Origin: Methylococcaceae bacterium | Lineage (GTDB): Bacteria; Pseudomonadota; Gammaproteobacteria; Methylococcales; Methylococcaceae | Assembly: GCA_005792805.1 (NCBI GenBank) | Contig: SXQV01000036.1 | Span: forward strand, 1-9,985 | Length of the DNA: 9,985 bases | Direction: 5' to 3' | In this document: positions 1 through 6,585 of the stretch, one piece after another | How positions within the stretch are numbered: the stretch's first letter is position 1 | How the letters are laid out: each line of letters starts with the position of its first letter | Notes under the pieces: model-generated | Told to the model about the DNA's origin: nothing | The model's input: only the letters and a program-made list of their open reading frames with translations | Database searches by the model: none | Position numbers and translations under genes: made by a program

Positions 1-1
1 C

Positions 2-553
2 CGGCTGCGCTGCGTCGAGGCGTGGTCGATGGTGATCCCGTGGATTGGGTTTCCTCTGAGCGCTTTGTTGAAGCAGGTGGATCCCAAGGGTAATGCCAAG
101 TATGTCGAGTTTGAGACCTTGAAAGACCCGGATCAAATGCCGGGTCAGAGGAGGAACGTCCTCAACTGGCCTTACCGCGAAGGCTTGCGTATGGATGAAG
201 CCATGAATCCGCTGACGCTTTTGACGGTCGGGCTGTATGGGGATGTTTTGCCTAATCAGAACGGTGCGCCGGTGCGGATTGTCGTGCCGTGGAAGTACGG
301 GTTCAAGAGCGCCAAGTCCATCGTCCGGATTCGCCTGGTGGAAAAGATGCCTGTCACGTCCTGGATGCAGGCGGGTCCGGAGGAATACGGTTTTTATGCC
401 AACGTTAATCCGGCTGTCGATCATCCGCGCTGGAGTCAGGCCAAGGAACGCCGCATTGGCGACTTTCTCAAGCGCCCTACGTTGCCGTTTAATGGCTACG
501 CAGAGCAGGTGGCGAGTCTCTATACCGGTATGGATTTGCAAAAAAACTTCTGA
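2..553 (+). CDS. msrP: Protein-methionine-sulfoxide reductase catalytic subunit MsrP (YedY), 5'-truncated by window edge
   Basis: Periplasmic molybdopterin enzyme that reduces methionine sulfoxide in oxidised envelope proteins. The open frame runs from the first full codon at position 2, so the gene begins outside the window; the ATG at 29 is internal. The visible 183 residues match the C-terminal part of E. coli MsrP as I remember it. They include RCVEAWSMVIPW, whose Cys is the expected molybdenum ligand, then EGLRMDEAMNPLTLLTVGLYG, NGAPVRIVVPWKYGFKS, EEYGFYANVNP and the end SLYTGMDLQKNF. Compared with the roughly 330-residue family, about 145 N-terminal residues, including the Tat signal, are missing here. 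The C-terminus looks complete. Family members are usually followed by msrQ, the haem membrane subunit; here the next gene is an unrelated repeat protein. Recognition is by motif, and I am very sure of the family. Confidence 0.96.
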   Translation, partial: RLRCVEAWSMVIPWIGFPLSALLKQVDPKGNAKYVEFETLKDPDQMPGQRRNVLNWPYREGLRMDEAMNPLTLLTVGLYGDVLPNQNGAPVRIVVPWKYGFKSAKSIVRIRLVEKMPVTSWMQAGPEEYGFYANVNPAVDHPRWSQAKERRIGDFLKRPTLPFNGYAEQVASLYTGMDLQKNF

Positions 554-577
554 TCGCCGCGTGGTACTGCTTTAGCT

Positions 578-606
578 TTGCAATCATTCCCGGTTGTTGC
601 GATTAT
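578..606 (+). promoter_or_regulatory. Candidate sigma-70 promoter upstream of the IPTL-CTERM protein
   Basis: TTGCAA at 578-583 and GATTAT at 601-606 are separated by 17 bases. Each hexamer matches the consensus at 4 of 6 positions. Transcription would begin near 613, leaving a leader of about 70 bases before the preferred GTG start at 685. It would also make the upstream TTG at 619 nearly leaderless, which argues against that start. No terminator for msrP is visible in the gap, so read-through from msrP is also possible. This is a weak match made by eye. Confidence 0.25.
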
Positions 607-684
607 CCCCGCCGGGCATTGTCAACCATCGGTCATGCGTTGGGGGTCATAGTTTCTGCTCCACATTCACGAGGACTGTATGAC

Positions 685-3600
685 GTGGTTGGTGTAAATC
701 GTTCGGCTCTGTCGCTGGCTGTAAGCGTTTTAATTTTCCTGTTAGGGATCGTCGTTCCACCTGTTTCCTTTGCCGCGAGTGCTGGAATCGACTGGGTCAC
801 AGAAGTGTCCGCCGCTGATAACAGTTGGAACAGTGTCACCTACGGCAATGGGCTGTTTGTGGCTGTTTCATATACCGGGAGCGGCAATCGGGTCATGACC
901 AGCCCGGATGGCATCACCTGGACCAGTCGTAGCTCCGCCGCTGATTATTTCTGGAGCAGTGTTACCTACGGCAATGGGCTGTTTGTGGCTGTTTCAACTA
1001 CCGGGACCGGCAATCGGGTCATGACCAGCCCGGATGGCATCACCTGGACCAGTCGTAGTTCCGTCGCTGATAACAGTTGGTACAGTGTCACCTACGGCAA
1101 TGGGCTGTTTGTGGCTGTTTCAAGTACCGGGACCGGCAATCGGGTCATGACCAGCCCGGATGGCATCACCTGGACCAGTCGTAGTTCCGCCGCTGATAAC
1201 CCGTGGAGAGCTGTCACCTACGGCAATGGGCTGTTTGTGGCTGTTTCAACTACCGGGAGCGGCAATCGGGTCATGACCAGCCCGGATGGCATCACCTGGA
1301 CCAGTCGTAGTTCCGCCGCTGATAATAGTTGGAACAGTGTCACCTACGGCAATGGGCTGTTTGCGGCTGTTTCAATTAGTGGGGCCGGCAATCGGGTCAT
1401 GATCTCCTTCAACTCAGCCCCAACGGTTAGCTCTGTATTGCCATCTTCTGGAACGACGGCAGGGAGCACAGCCATCACGATTACGGGTACGGGTTTCCTG
1501 GCGGGCGCGACGGCAACCGTGGGTGGTGTAACTTGTAGTTCGCCAACGGTTGTTTTGGCTACAAGCATTACCTGTACAACCGGAGCACATGCGGCGGGTG
1601 CGGTGAATGTGGTGGTCACCAACACCGATGCGCAGACGGGCACGGGAACGAATGCTTATACCTATGTGGTTCCTGCCACGGCCCCGGCCGCCGCAACCAA
1701 CACCGCTTCTGCGATCACGGCAACTGGCGCAACGCTAAACGGCACGGTTAACGACAATGGTGCCGCAACGACGGTAACCTTTGGCTATGGGCTAACCAAC
1801 AGCTACGGCTCGATTGCTAACGCAAGCCCAGGTTCAGTCGCAGCGGGCGCAGGGGCCACAACTGTTACGGGCACGTTGACTGGATTGACCTGTAACACCA
1901 CTTACCATTACCAGGTGAGCGCCACAAACAGCGTGAACACGACTGATGGGGGTGATGCGATATTTACCACTTCCGCCTGCCCGGTATCGGCTTATGCCCC
2001 GGCAGACCTGATTCCCTCTGGCCTCAATCCGGGTGATCAGTTCTATGTCGTCTTTACGTCTTCTTCAGATCAGGGCGCAGCCTCGTCCAACATCGCAACC
2101 TACAATGCCCTGGTTCAAGGTTTGGCGGCGGCTTCCAGCATTGCCGGGGTTCAATCCATCAGCGCTGGTTTCAATGTGATCGGGGCAACATCGACTTACA
2201 ATCAGTGTCAACCCGCTGATCCAGCAAAACCGGTGTATTCGGTTACAAAAACACGCATCAGCTCAACCGTCAGCGCGATGTTCACGCCTTCTGCCGTGAG
2301 TCTGAATTCCCCGCTGGATATAAATGAAAGTGGCCAGGCGGTAACCAACGGAATCGCCTATACGGGTTGCAACACCGATGGCACCCCTCTGACTTCCTAC
2401 GAACTGGGGGAGCCCAATGTTGCCATAGGATTAACGAATGTAACGAATGATCAGTGGCTCTACTATGGAGCCTCTTACCCGAACAACGCCAGTAAGGCAC
2501 TCTACGCAATCTCTCCCCTGCTGACGGTTGCCGCGCCTCCCACTGTTGCTGCAACGAACCCAGTAACCGGCCCCGTCGCTGGCGGGACTGTCATCACGAT
2601 CAGCGGGACGCATTTTATGAATGCAACCGTTGCCGTTGGCGGCATTAACTGTCCCGTCTCTAGCCAATCAGCAACGTCTATCACCTGTACAACCGGGCCA
2701 CACGTATTGGGCACTGTCGCTGTTGTGGTTACCAACAGTGACAACCAGTCGGCTACCTCGGCCGGGGCTTTCACTTATGTCGCCATGCCGACGGTCTCCG
2801 GGATCAGCCCTTCAAGTGGCCCGGTTGCCGGCGGCACTACCGTCACGATTACGGGGACCTACCTCACGGGTGCGACCGCTCTGACCTTTGGCGGCACGGC
2901 CGCGACGAGTTTCACGGTCAATAGTGCCACGCAGATCACAGCGGCAGCGCCCAGTGGGCCGGCCGGTGCGGCTAATGTCGTGGTAACGACCGCCGGAGGC
3001 AGTGTCACCTCGACCGGCGGGTACACCTATCTGTTGACTCCCACCCTGTCCATCAGCAACAGCCCGCAGACCTACACCGGCTCCGGCCTGGCCGCCACGG
3101 TGAGCTGTCTCGGCGGTGGCACCGTCTCCGACATCAAGTACAACAGCAACAGCACGCTCCCCACAGCGGCGGGCACTTACGCGATCACCGCAAACTGTGC
3201 CGCCAGCGGCAACTATGCCGCCGTCACCGGTGCCTCGGCGGGCAACTTCGTCATCAGTACCGCCAGCCAAAGCATCAACCTGGTCGCAACCCCAAGCGCC
3301 ATCGCTGTCCAGGGTGCCAGCACCCTCAGCGTAACGGGGACCCTTGGAACCGGTGCGATCACCTACGCCCTGGTCAGCGGACCCTGTAGCTTGCCTGCGT
3401 CTACAGCGGTTCTGACAGGGACCGGCGCGGGGACTTGTGCCGTTACGGCCAGCATCGCCGCAGACCCTAACTATGCCGCTGCCACATCCAGCCCAATCAA
3501 TGTAACCGTGAGCGGTCCCCCCCAGGTCACCAATGTAAGAGCAGTGCCTGACGCAGGATTCATCAAGGTTGTGTTCGACGTAGTGACGGGCGCGTCTGCG

Positions 3601-3927
3601 GCTTCAACGGTTCGGACGCAGACTGCCGTCATGTATACCGCCACCTGCACATCAAGCGATGGGGGTATCACCGCCAGTGCCAGCGGACCTGGATCACCTC
3701 TGGATGTCACCGGCACAACCCCCGGCAAGTCCTACCGCTGCACGGTCACTGGAACGGATGGTTCAGGAAGCTCGACTTCAGACTCCAGCAACGTGGTCAC
3801 GTCACTTCCGGGTCCCCCAGCGCCCAATCCCATCCCCACCCTGCCGGAATGGGCACAGATCATCATGGTGCTCATGATGATCCTGGCACCCAGCCGGTAT
3901 GGCCGGAGAATGAAGCCGCGTTATTGA
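685..3927 (+). CDS. Large secreted mosaic protein: beta-propeller repeats, IPT/TIG, FN3/Ig-like modules and IPTL-CTERM sorting tail
   Basis: Predicted exported surface protein of 1080 residues; ligand unknown. GTG 685 is chosen because GAGGA (671-675) lies 9 bases upstream and a signal peptide follows directly (h-region LAVSVLIFLLGIVV, cleavage near SFA/AS, residue 30). The open frame extends back to TTG 619. Domains in order: five beta-propeller-type blades (about 41-239); IPT/TIG (245-328); FN3-like (331-430); a domain with SSNIATYNALVQ resembling one common in PEP-CTERM proteins (433-615); two IPT/TIG (618-699 and 701-783), with GPVAGGT hallmarks; MBG/Ig-like modules (785-943); FN3-like (945-1041). 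The tail (1050-1080) has IPTLPEWA, a hydrophobic helix and a basic end, typical of IPTL-CTERM proteins. Exosortase H is known to be associated with that class; sorting here is inferred. IPT domains 1 and 2 share a pair of Cys (VGGxxC...TSITCTTG) that may form disulfides. Overall the protein is rich in Thr, Ser, Ala and Gly. Confidence 0.88.
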   Translation: MVGVNRSALSLAVSVLIFLLGIVVPPVSFAASAGIDWVTEVSAADNSWNSVTYGNGLFVAVSYTGSGNRVMTSPDGITWTSRSSAADYFWSSVTYGNGLFVAVSTTGTGNRVMTSPDGITWTSRSSVADNSWYSVTYGNGLFVAVSSTGTGNRVMTSPDGITWTSRSSAADNPWRAVTYGNGLFVAVSTTGSGNRVMTSPDGITWTSRSSAADNSWNSVTYGNGLFAAVSISGAGNRVMISFNSAPTVSSVLPSSGTTAGSTAITITGTGFLAGATATVGGVTCSSPTVVLATSITCTTGAHAAGAVNVVVTNTDAQTGTGTNAYTYVVPATAPAAATNTASAITATGATLNGTVNDNGAATTVTFGYGLTNSYGSIANASPGSVAAGAGATTVTGTLTGLTCNTTYHYQVSATNSVNTTDGGDAIFTTSACPVSAYAPADLIPSGLNPGDQFYVVFTSSSDQGAASSNIATYNALVQGLAAASSIAGVQSISAGFNVIGATSTYNQCQPADPAKPVYSVTKTRISSTVSAMFTPSAVSLNSPLDINESGQAVTNGIAYTGCNTDGTPLTSYELGEPNVAIGLTNVTNDQWLYYGASYPNNASKALYAISPLLTVAAPPTVAATNPVTGPVAGGTVITISGTHFMNATVAVGGINCPVSSQSATSITCTTGPHVLGTVAVVVTNSDNQSATSAGAFTYVAMPTVSGISPSSGPVAGGTTVTITGTYLTGATALTFGGTAATSFTVNSATQITAAAPSGPAGAANVVVTTAGGSVTSTGGYTYLLTPTLSISNSPQTYTGSGLAATVSCLGGGTVSDIKYNSNSTLPTAAGTYAITANCAASGNYAAVTGASAGNFVISTASQSINLVATPSAIAVQGASTLSVTGTLGTGAITYALVSGPCSLPASTAVLTGTGAGTCAVTASIAADPNYAAATSSPINVTVSGPPQVTNVRAVPDAGFIKVVFDVVTGASAASTVRTQTAVMYTATCTSSDGGITASASGPGSPLDVTGTTPGKSYRCTVTGTDGSGSSTSDSSNVVTSLPGPPAPNPIPTLPEWAQIIMVLMMILAPSRYGRRMKPRY
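808..1402 (+). repeat. Five tandem 126-bp repeats encoding 42-residue propeller blades
   Basis: The marker TACGGCAATGGGCTGTTTG recurs at 841, 967, 1093, 1219 and 1345, an exact 126-base period with no indels. Units start at TCCGCCGCTGAT (808, 934, 1060, 1186, 1312); the third unit reads TCCGTCGCTGAT. The fifth unit loses similarity after about 1402, before the TSPDGITWTSRSS part. Differences between units cluster in two short windows: the DNSWNS segment and the SxTGxG loop. The rest is almost identical at DNA level, including third codon positions, which points to recent amplification or ongoing gene conversion. The encoded unit (SVTYGNGLFVAVS...MTSPDGITWTS) resembles BNR/WD40-like propeller repeats. 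Confidence 0.95.
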
Positions 3928-4029
3928 TCCGGTCCGTCAGGTGCATGACCCGCACGGGCCACGGTTATACTTATCCATGAAAAGGCCGTGGAGCCTCACC
4001 CTTTCAATCACATCACTACAGGTAACACT

Positions 4030-4749
4030 ATGAGCACATTCACATCCATGCAGCGTCTGGCGTGGGCAGCCGTTTTGCCGCTGAGTCTGGCGGCGGTCTC
4101 CCCGTCCTCTCAGGCTTTTGAGGGACGCGGTACGATCACGGTGTCCAGCGGTAAAAGTACGCTCACCTTCAGCCCGGAATTTTTTAACCTGTTTCCGGCG
4201 TTGGGCGCTTCGCTGGGTGGTTATGGCAAGGCGAAATTTCAGGGAAACCTGAACCGGCAGGATCAGCGCATCACCTTTCCGCTGGCTTCCGGAACGCTGA
4301 ATCCTGAGCGCCCCACCCCTTTCTATGCGTTTGAGCATCAGGGCGGTCTGACCATGAACCGTGCGAACGGTACCCTCGATGTCATCTTTAATAATCCGTC
4401 GCTGCGTGCCAGCTCGGATTGCCTGACGCCGGCGTCAGAATGCCTGGAGCTCGGCGCGAGCCTGATAGTCAATGGTACGGTGTACAGATACATCTCGAAT
4501 TTTGCCCAGAGCACCAGTCTTGCCGGGTTTCAGCTGAAAGGCAACGAGGTGAAGATCGACAGCGTGTCGCTCTTCCTGACAGAGGACGGTGCCTCTGCAA
4601 TGAATGCCTTCTTTAAGCTTAACCAGGGAGACGATATCTTCTTCCAGAAGGGGTATGGCTTCGGCACGATCAACGTAAAAGGTACGGGATACCAGGTCGT
4701 TTGTCCGCTGAACACGAAATACAACCGTAACCTTCAGGAATGCCGTTAG
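4030..4749 (+). CDS. Secreted protein of unknown function
   Basis: I do not recognise a named family. ATG 4030 is preferred over the in-frame GTG at 3988 because a signal peptide follows it directly (LAWAAVLPLSLAAVSP, cleavage near SQA/FEG). The ribosome binding site is weak (AGG about 7 bases upstream). The 239-residue product has a mature part rich in alternating hydrophobic and polar residues, suggesting a beta fold. Two Cys lie close together (DCLTPASECLEL) and two more frame the C-terminus (VVCPLNTKYNRNLQECR), so two disulfides are possible. The stretch FYAFEHQGGLTMNRANGTLDVIFNNP faintly recalls the 'H-x-GGL ... NP' pattern of HtaA-like haem-binding domains; this is a weak resemblance only. 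It lies 102 bases after the IPTL-CTERM gene on the same strand. The gap contains TATACT (3966-3971) as a possible -10 box but no convincing -35. Both proteins are exported and may be co-expressed. Confidence 0.8.
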   Translation: MSTFTSMQRLAWAAVLPLSLAAVSPSSQAFEGRGTITVSSGKSTLTFSPEFFNLFPALGASLGGYGKAKFQGNLNRQDQRITFPLASGTLNPERPTPFYAFEHQGGLTMNRANGTLDVIFNNPSLRASSDCLTPASECLELGASLIVNGTVYRYISNFAQSTSLAGFQLKGNEVKIDSVSLFLTEDGASAMNAFFKLNQGDDIFFQKGYGFGTINVKGTGYQVVCPLNTKYNRNLQECR

Positions 4750-4793
4750 CCTAGGATTGCGGGTGGTCCTTGAGGCCACCGCGTCAGAATAAG

Positions 4794-4833
4794 CCCGCTG
4801 ATCTTCAGTTATTGAATATCAGTGGGTTTTTTT
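4794..4833 (+). terminator. Rho-independent terminator after the secreted-protein gene
   Basis: CCCGCTGAT (4794-4802) pairs with ATCAGTGGG (4818-4826) with one G-T wobble. An inner TTCA/TGAA stem closes a five-base loop, and seven T residues follow (4827-4833). A second hairpin without a T-tract, GGTGGTC/GGCCACC (4762-4780), lies between the stop codon and this terminator. Confidence 0.88.
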
Positions 4834-4884
4834 GCGCCCTGGTTTGATGGGCCATGTTGATTGCTTGAGGTTGCTCAAGGAATC

Positions 4885-4911
4885 AAAAAAACAGGCGCTC
4901 ATGTGAGCGCC
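4885..4911 (-). terminator. Rho-independent terminator on the minus strand
   Basis: Read on the minus strand, GGCGCTCA and TGAGCGCC form a perfect 8-base inverted repeat (4894-4911) with a CA centre. It is followed by TG and seven T residues (4891-4885). It lies about 170 bases downstream of the small membrane-protein gene and faces the plus-strand terminator, so it separates the two converging transcription units. Confidence 0.8.
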
Positions 4912-4924
4912 GAAATGGAGAGGT

Positions 4925-4946
4925 AAAAAACCCAATAGATTAGGTT
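4925..4946 (-). terminator. Weaker second minus-strand terminator
   Basis: On the minus strand, AACCTAA pairs with TTGGGTT (one T-G wobble) around the loop TCTA. The stem runs into a six-T run that includes its last two bases. It precedes the stronger terminator at 4885-4911 for a transcript coming from the small membrane-protein gene. Confidence 0.45.
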
Positions 4947-5082
4947 ATGAGCAGGTTAAAAGAAAACTGCTCGTATGAGAATGCGGTATATTGTCGCACC
5001 CGGATTGTGTGAAATAACCTAACCACTGTGTCATATAACGTAGTCCTGAAATGCCAGAGGGCGAGCCCTGGACACTTGATAA

Positions 5083-5418
5083 TTATCTGACGAAAGCAAA
5101 ATAGGCCAGAATTCCATAGCAGCTTACGGCCAATAGGCCGTGAACTACCGCCAGTGCCTTCACGCAATGCCTTTTGGCGCGGCGTTTTGCCATCAGCAAG
5201 CCGAGGCCGATGATGGCCACGGCCAGCCCGATATTGATATAGAGACGTTCGTCGCCCTCTACCGCTGCCCAGATGACCAGTCCGGAGCCCAATAGCGCCA
5301 GTCCCGCGTGTGTTCTGGCATACATGGGGTCGTCATGGCCGTTCCTGAAAACACCGATGGCCAGACCCAGGCCCATAATGGCGACAACGGTAAATACAGC
5401 CAAAGCAAATACCAGCAT
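5083..5418 (-). CDS. Small four-helix inner-membrane protein, function unknown
   Basis: Product of 111 residues with four hydrophobic segments: about 1-22 (MLVFALAVFTVVAIMGLGLAI), 37-55, 64-82 and 89-109. A short loop with RNGHDDPMYARTHAG joins helices 1 and 2, and a basic loop KRRAKRH joins helices 3 and 4, so by the positive-inside rule that loop is cytoplasmic. The start is secure: AAGGAG lies 6 bases before the ATG. I do not recognise the family. The conserved-looking H-D-D-P-x-Y-x-R-T-H motif in the loop is the only candidate functional site. It is a single-gene unit, divergent in no direction, with its own promoter, a nearby FNR-type box and terminators downstream. By context it could act in anaerobic or respiratory physiology, but nothing in the protein shows this. 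Confidence 0.8.
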   Translation of the reverse strand: MLVFALAVFTVVAIMGLGLAIGVFRNGHDDPMYARTHAGLALLGSGLVIWAAVEGDERLYINIGLAVAIIGLGLLMAKRRAKRHCVKALAVVHGLLAVSCYGILAYFAFVR

Positions 5419-5455
5419 AAATTACTCCTTGTTTAAGGTTGGTTAAGGAGGTTCT

Positions 5456-5485
5456 ATTCTATTAACTCCGCTCAAGTGCTGGCAA
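5456..5485 (-). promoter_or_regulatory. Predicted sigma-70 promoter of the small membrane-protein gene
   Basis: On the minus strand TTGCCA (5485-5480) and TAGAAT (5461-5456) are separated by 18 bases; each matches the consensus at 4-5 of 6 positions. Transcription would start near 5449, giving a leader of about 30 bases that contains the AAGGAG site. The position fits well, but the call is made by eye. Confidence 0.5.
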
Positions 5486-5524
5486 GTTAATAGGGGTCTT
5501 GTTTTTGTTAAATTCGGGTTTAAC

Positions 5525-5538
5525 TTGATCTATGTCAA
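5525..5538 (-). promoter_or_regulatory. FNR/Anr-type operator
   Basis: The minus strand reads TTGACATAGATCAA, a match to the FNR-family dyad TTGAY-N4-RTCAA at all ten defined positions. Its centre (5531.5) is about 82 bases upstream of the transcription start predicted from the TTGCCA/TAGAAT promoter, one of the spacings compatible with class I activation on the same DNA face. It directly abuts a second perfect dyad, GTTAAA-N6-TTTAAC (5507-5524), which could be another operator. The only gene oriented to use the site is the small membrane protein. A CRP-family relative such as Dnr could also bind. Confidence 0.6.
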
Positions 5539-5566
5539 GTTCGGCTGGATAAAAGGTATCCGAACT
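5538..5566. other. Stem-loop between the metal-binding protein gene and the FNR box
   Basis: AGTTCGG (5538-5544) and CCGAACT (5560-5566) form a perfect 7-base stem; GGATA/TATCC can pair in an alternative fold. It lies 32 bases past the stop of the metal-binding protein gene and is the only terminator-like structure there. On the minus strand, however, no T-tract follows, so termination may be inefficient and some transcripts could run into the membrane-protein gene. Confidence 0.4.
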
Positions 5567-5597
5567 CTTTCTTAAAAGGGGTCGGTGATCGCTATAG

Positions 5598-6575
5598 TTA
5601 TTGCGAACGTCCTTTCGAGTTGCGGGGCTTCTGCGTCTGTGTGTTTTGCGGTGACGTGATGGTGGCTTCAAGATTCGCTATGTTCGCGCGCATGACACTC
5701 AGAAAATTGCCGTGCCGAGGCCGGTTGGCGCAGGGGAGGAAATCGACGGGTTTCAGGTTAAGGCCGGTCAGTGCCTGACGTATCCCGTTGCTGGGCGTGT
5801 CCTCCCAGACCATCAGTTGGGCCGGATGCCGCGAGAGCCGTTCGCGCAGTGCGGTCCACTCGGTCGCCGCTGGCATCTCTTGCGGTTCCCAGTGCACGGA
5901 CTCCAGGTTAAGTCCGTATCGGCGCGCGAGGTACTGATAGACCGGGTGCGATGCCATCACGGTCTGTCCGTGCAATTGGTCCGCCACACGCTGCATGGCG
6001 GCGTCGAGCGCCAGCAGGTCGGCGGTCAGAAAGGTCTGGTTTTGCTCAATCGTCCGTTGCAGGTCAGGCCGCTGCCGAATCATGGCGGCCGCCAGTGCCG
6101 TGCTCTGCTGAATTGCCTGCGAGAAGTCCAGCCAGGTCGTGGAGGCGGTTCCATCGTGGCTGTGCGTGCCGCTGCCGCCATGACTGTGGGTAACGGCCTC
6201 CTTGATGACCAGGTAGCGTGATCTGAACGCCGCCGAGGTGTCGACGCGCTTGCGGCGTGGCAGGCTGATGAGGTTTAGCCATTGCTCGTAGTCCGCCCCG
6301 TTCAGTGCGACCAGATCCGCCTGCTGCATCGCCTGAATGGTCTTGCTGTCCGGTTGCCAGTAGGCGGGATCTTCATCCGCCGGAACGGGCAGGCTCACCC
6401 TGACCCACTCGCCCCCCAGGCGCTCGGCAAAATAAGCCAGCGGGTAGTTGGCGGCGACTATCGTCATCGGGTGGCCCTCGCCGGCCTGAGCCGTCATGCC
6501 TGGCCAGGTAACCAGCGCGGTTATCACCATCCCGGCTCTGGTTAGAGTCCGCATCGAAAGCAATCGCGGGTTCAT
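5598..6575 (-). CDS. Periplasmic metal-binding protein of a zinc-type ABC system (ZnuA/TroA family)
   Basis: Periplasmic solute-binding protein of cluster A-I, probably for Zn or a related metal. ATG 6575 is preferred: AAAGGAG sits just upstream and a signal peptide follows (AGMVITALVTW, cleavage near TAQA/GEG, residue 31) with no lipobox. An alternative ATG at 6593 overlaps the permease gene by 8 bases. The 325-residue product shows IVAANYPLAYFAERLGG, IQAMQQADLVALNGADYEQWL, a His-rich loop (HSHGGSGTHSHD, residues 130-141), TWLD, ASHPVYQYL (His 210) and VWEDTP (Glu 258/Asp 259), all at family positions. The first metal His, usually in a PHxYEP-like segment, is absent; the place holds DPAYWQPD (69-76). 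A single mature Cys lies near residue 282. It is the last gene of the operon and is paired with an FtsX-type permease. Family is certain, metal is inferred. Confidence 0.92.
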   Translation of the reverse strand: MNPRLLSMRTLTRAGMVITALVTWPGMTAQAGEGHPMTIVAANYPLAYFAERLGGEWVRVSLPVPADEDPAYWQPDSKTIQAMQQADLVALNGADYEQWLNLISLPRRKRVDTSAAFRSRYLVIKEAVTHSHGGSGTHSHDGTASTTWLDFSQAIQQSTALAAAMIRQRPDLQRTIEQNQTFLTADLLALDAAMQRVADQLHGQTVMASHPVYQYLARRYGLNLESVHWEPQEMPAATEWTALRERLSRHPAQLMVWEDTPSNGIRQALTGLNLKPVDFLPCANRPRHGNFLSVMRANIANLEATITSPQNTQTQKPRNSKGRSQ

Positions 6576-6585
6576 GGGTCTCCTT

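Larger units (their letters stand above)
4834..5082. other. Convergent intergenic region, no gene seen
   Basis: No supported coding sequence lies here; the only longer frame (minus, 4940-5167) runs over the end of the next gene and lacks codon or family support. Apart from the two minus-strand terminators there are three further inverted repeats: CTTGAG/CTCAAG at 4864-4879; a 9-base stem TATGAGCAG/CTGCTCGTA at 4946-4975 with a 12-base A-rich loop; and a short GC hairpin around 5052-5069 (CCAG..GGG/CCC..TGG). None of these three has a T-tract. They may only stabilise the 3' end of the minus-strand mRNA. Confidence 0.5.

Noticed and set aside
808..1402. Tandem repeat considered as a CRISPR-like or mobile-element repeat
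   Set aside because: The 126-bp units are contiguous, multiples of three and keep one open frame, so they are protein-domain repeats with no spacers.
2812..3270. Minus-strand open frame of 152 codons
   Set aside because: Antisense to the IPT and MBG-like modules of the IPTL-CTERM protein. Its Gly/Arg-rich composition is that of a shadow frame.
3959..3999. CCACGG...CCGTGG inverted repeat after the IPTL-CTERM gene, considered as a terminator
   Set aside because: Only six pairs around a loop of more than 20 bases and no T-tract, so it is not a convincing terminator.
4940..5167. Minus-strand frame of 75 codons
   Set aside because: Overlaps the C-terminal end of the small membrane-protein gene in another frame and spans hairpins and a terminator; no start signal.
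5444..5452. TAAGGAGGT on the plus strand, a perfect Shine-Dalgarno sequence
   Set aside because: No start codon follows at a useful distance and the next in-frame codons stop quickly. It lies inside the promoter and leader of the minus-strand gene.
5712..6221. Plus-strand open frame of 169 codons
   Set aside because: Antisense to the well-supported metal-binding protein gene, with no family features of its own.
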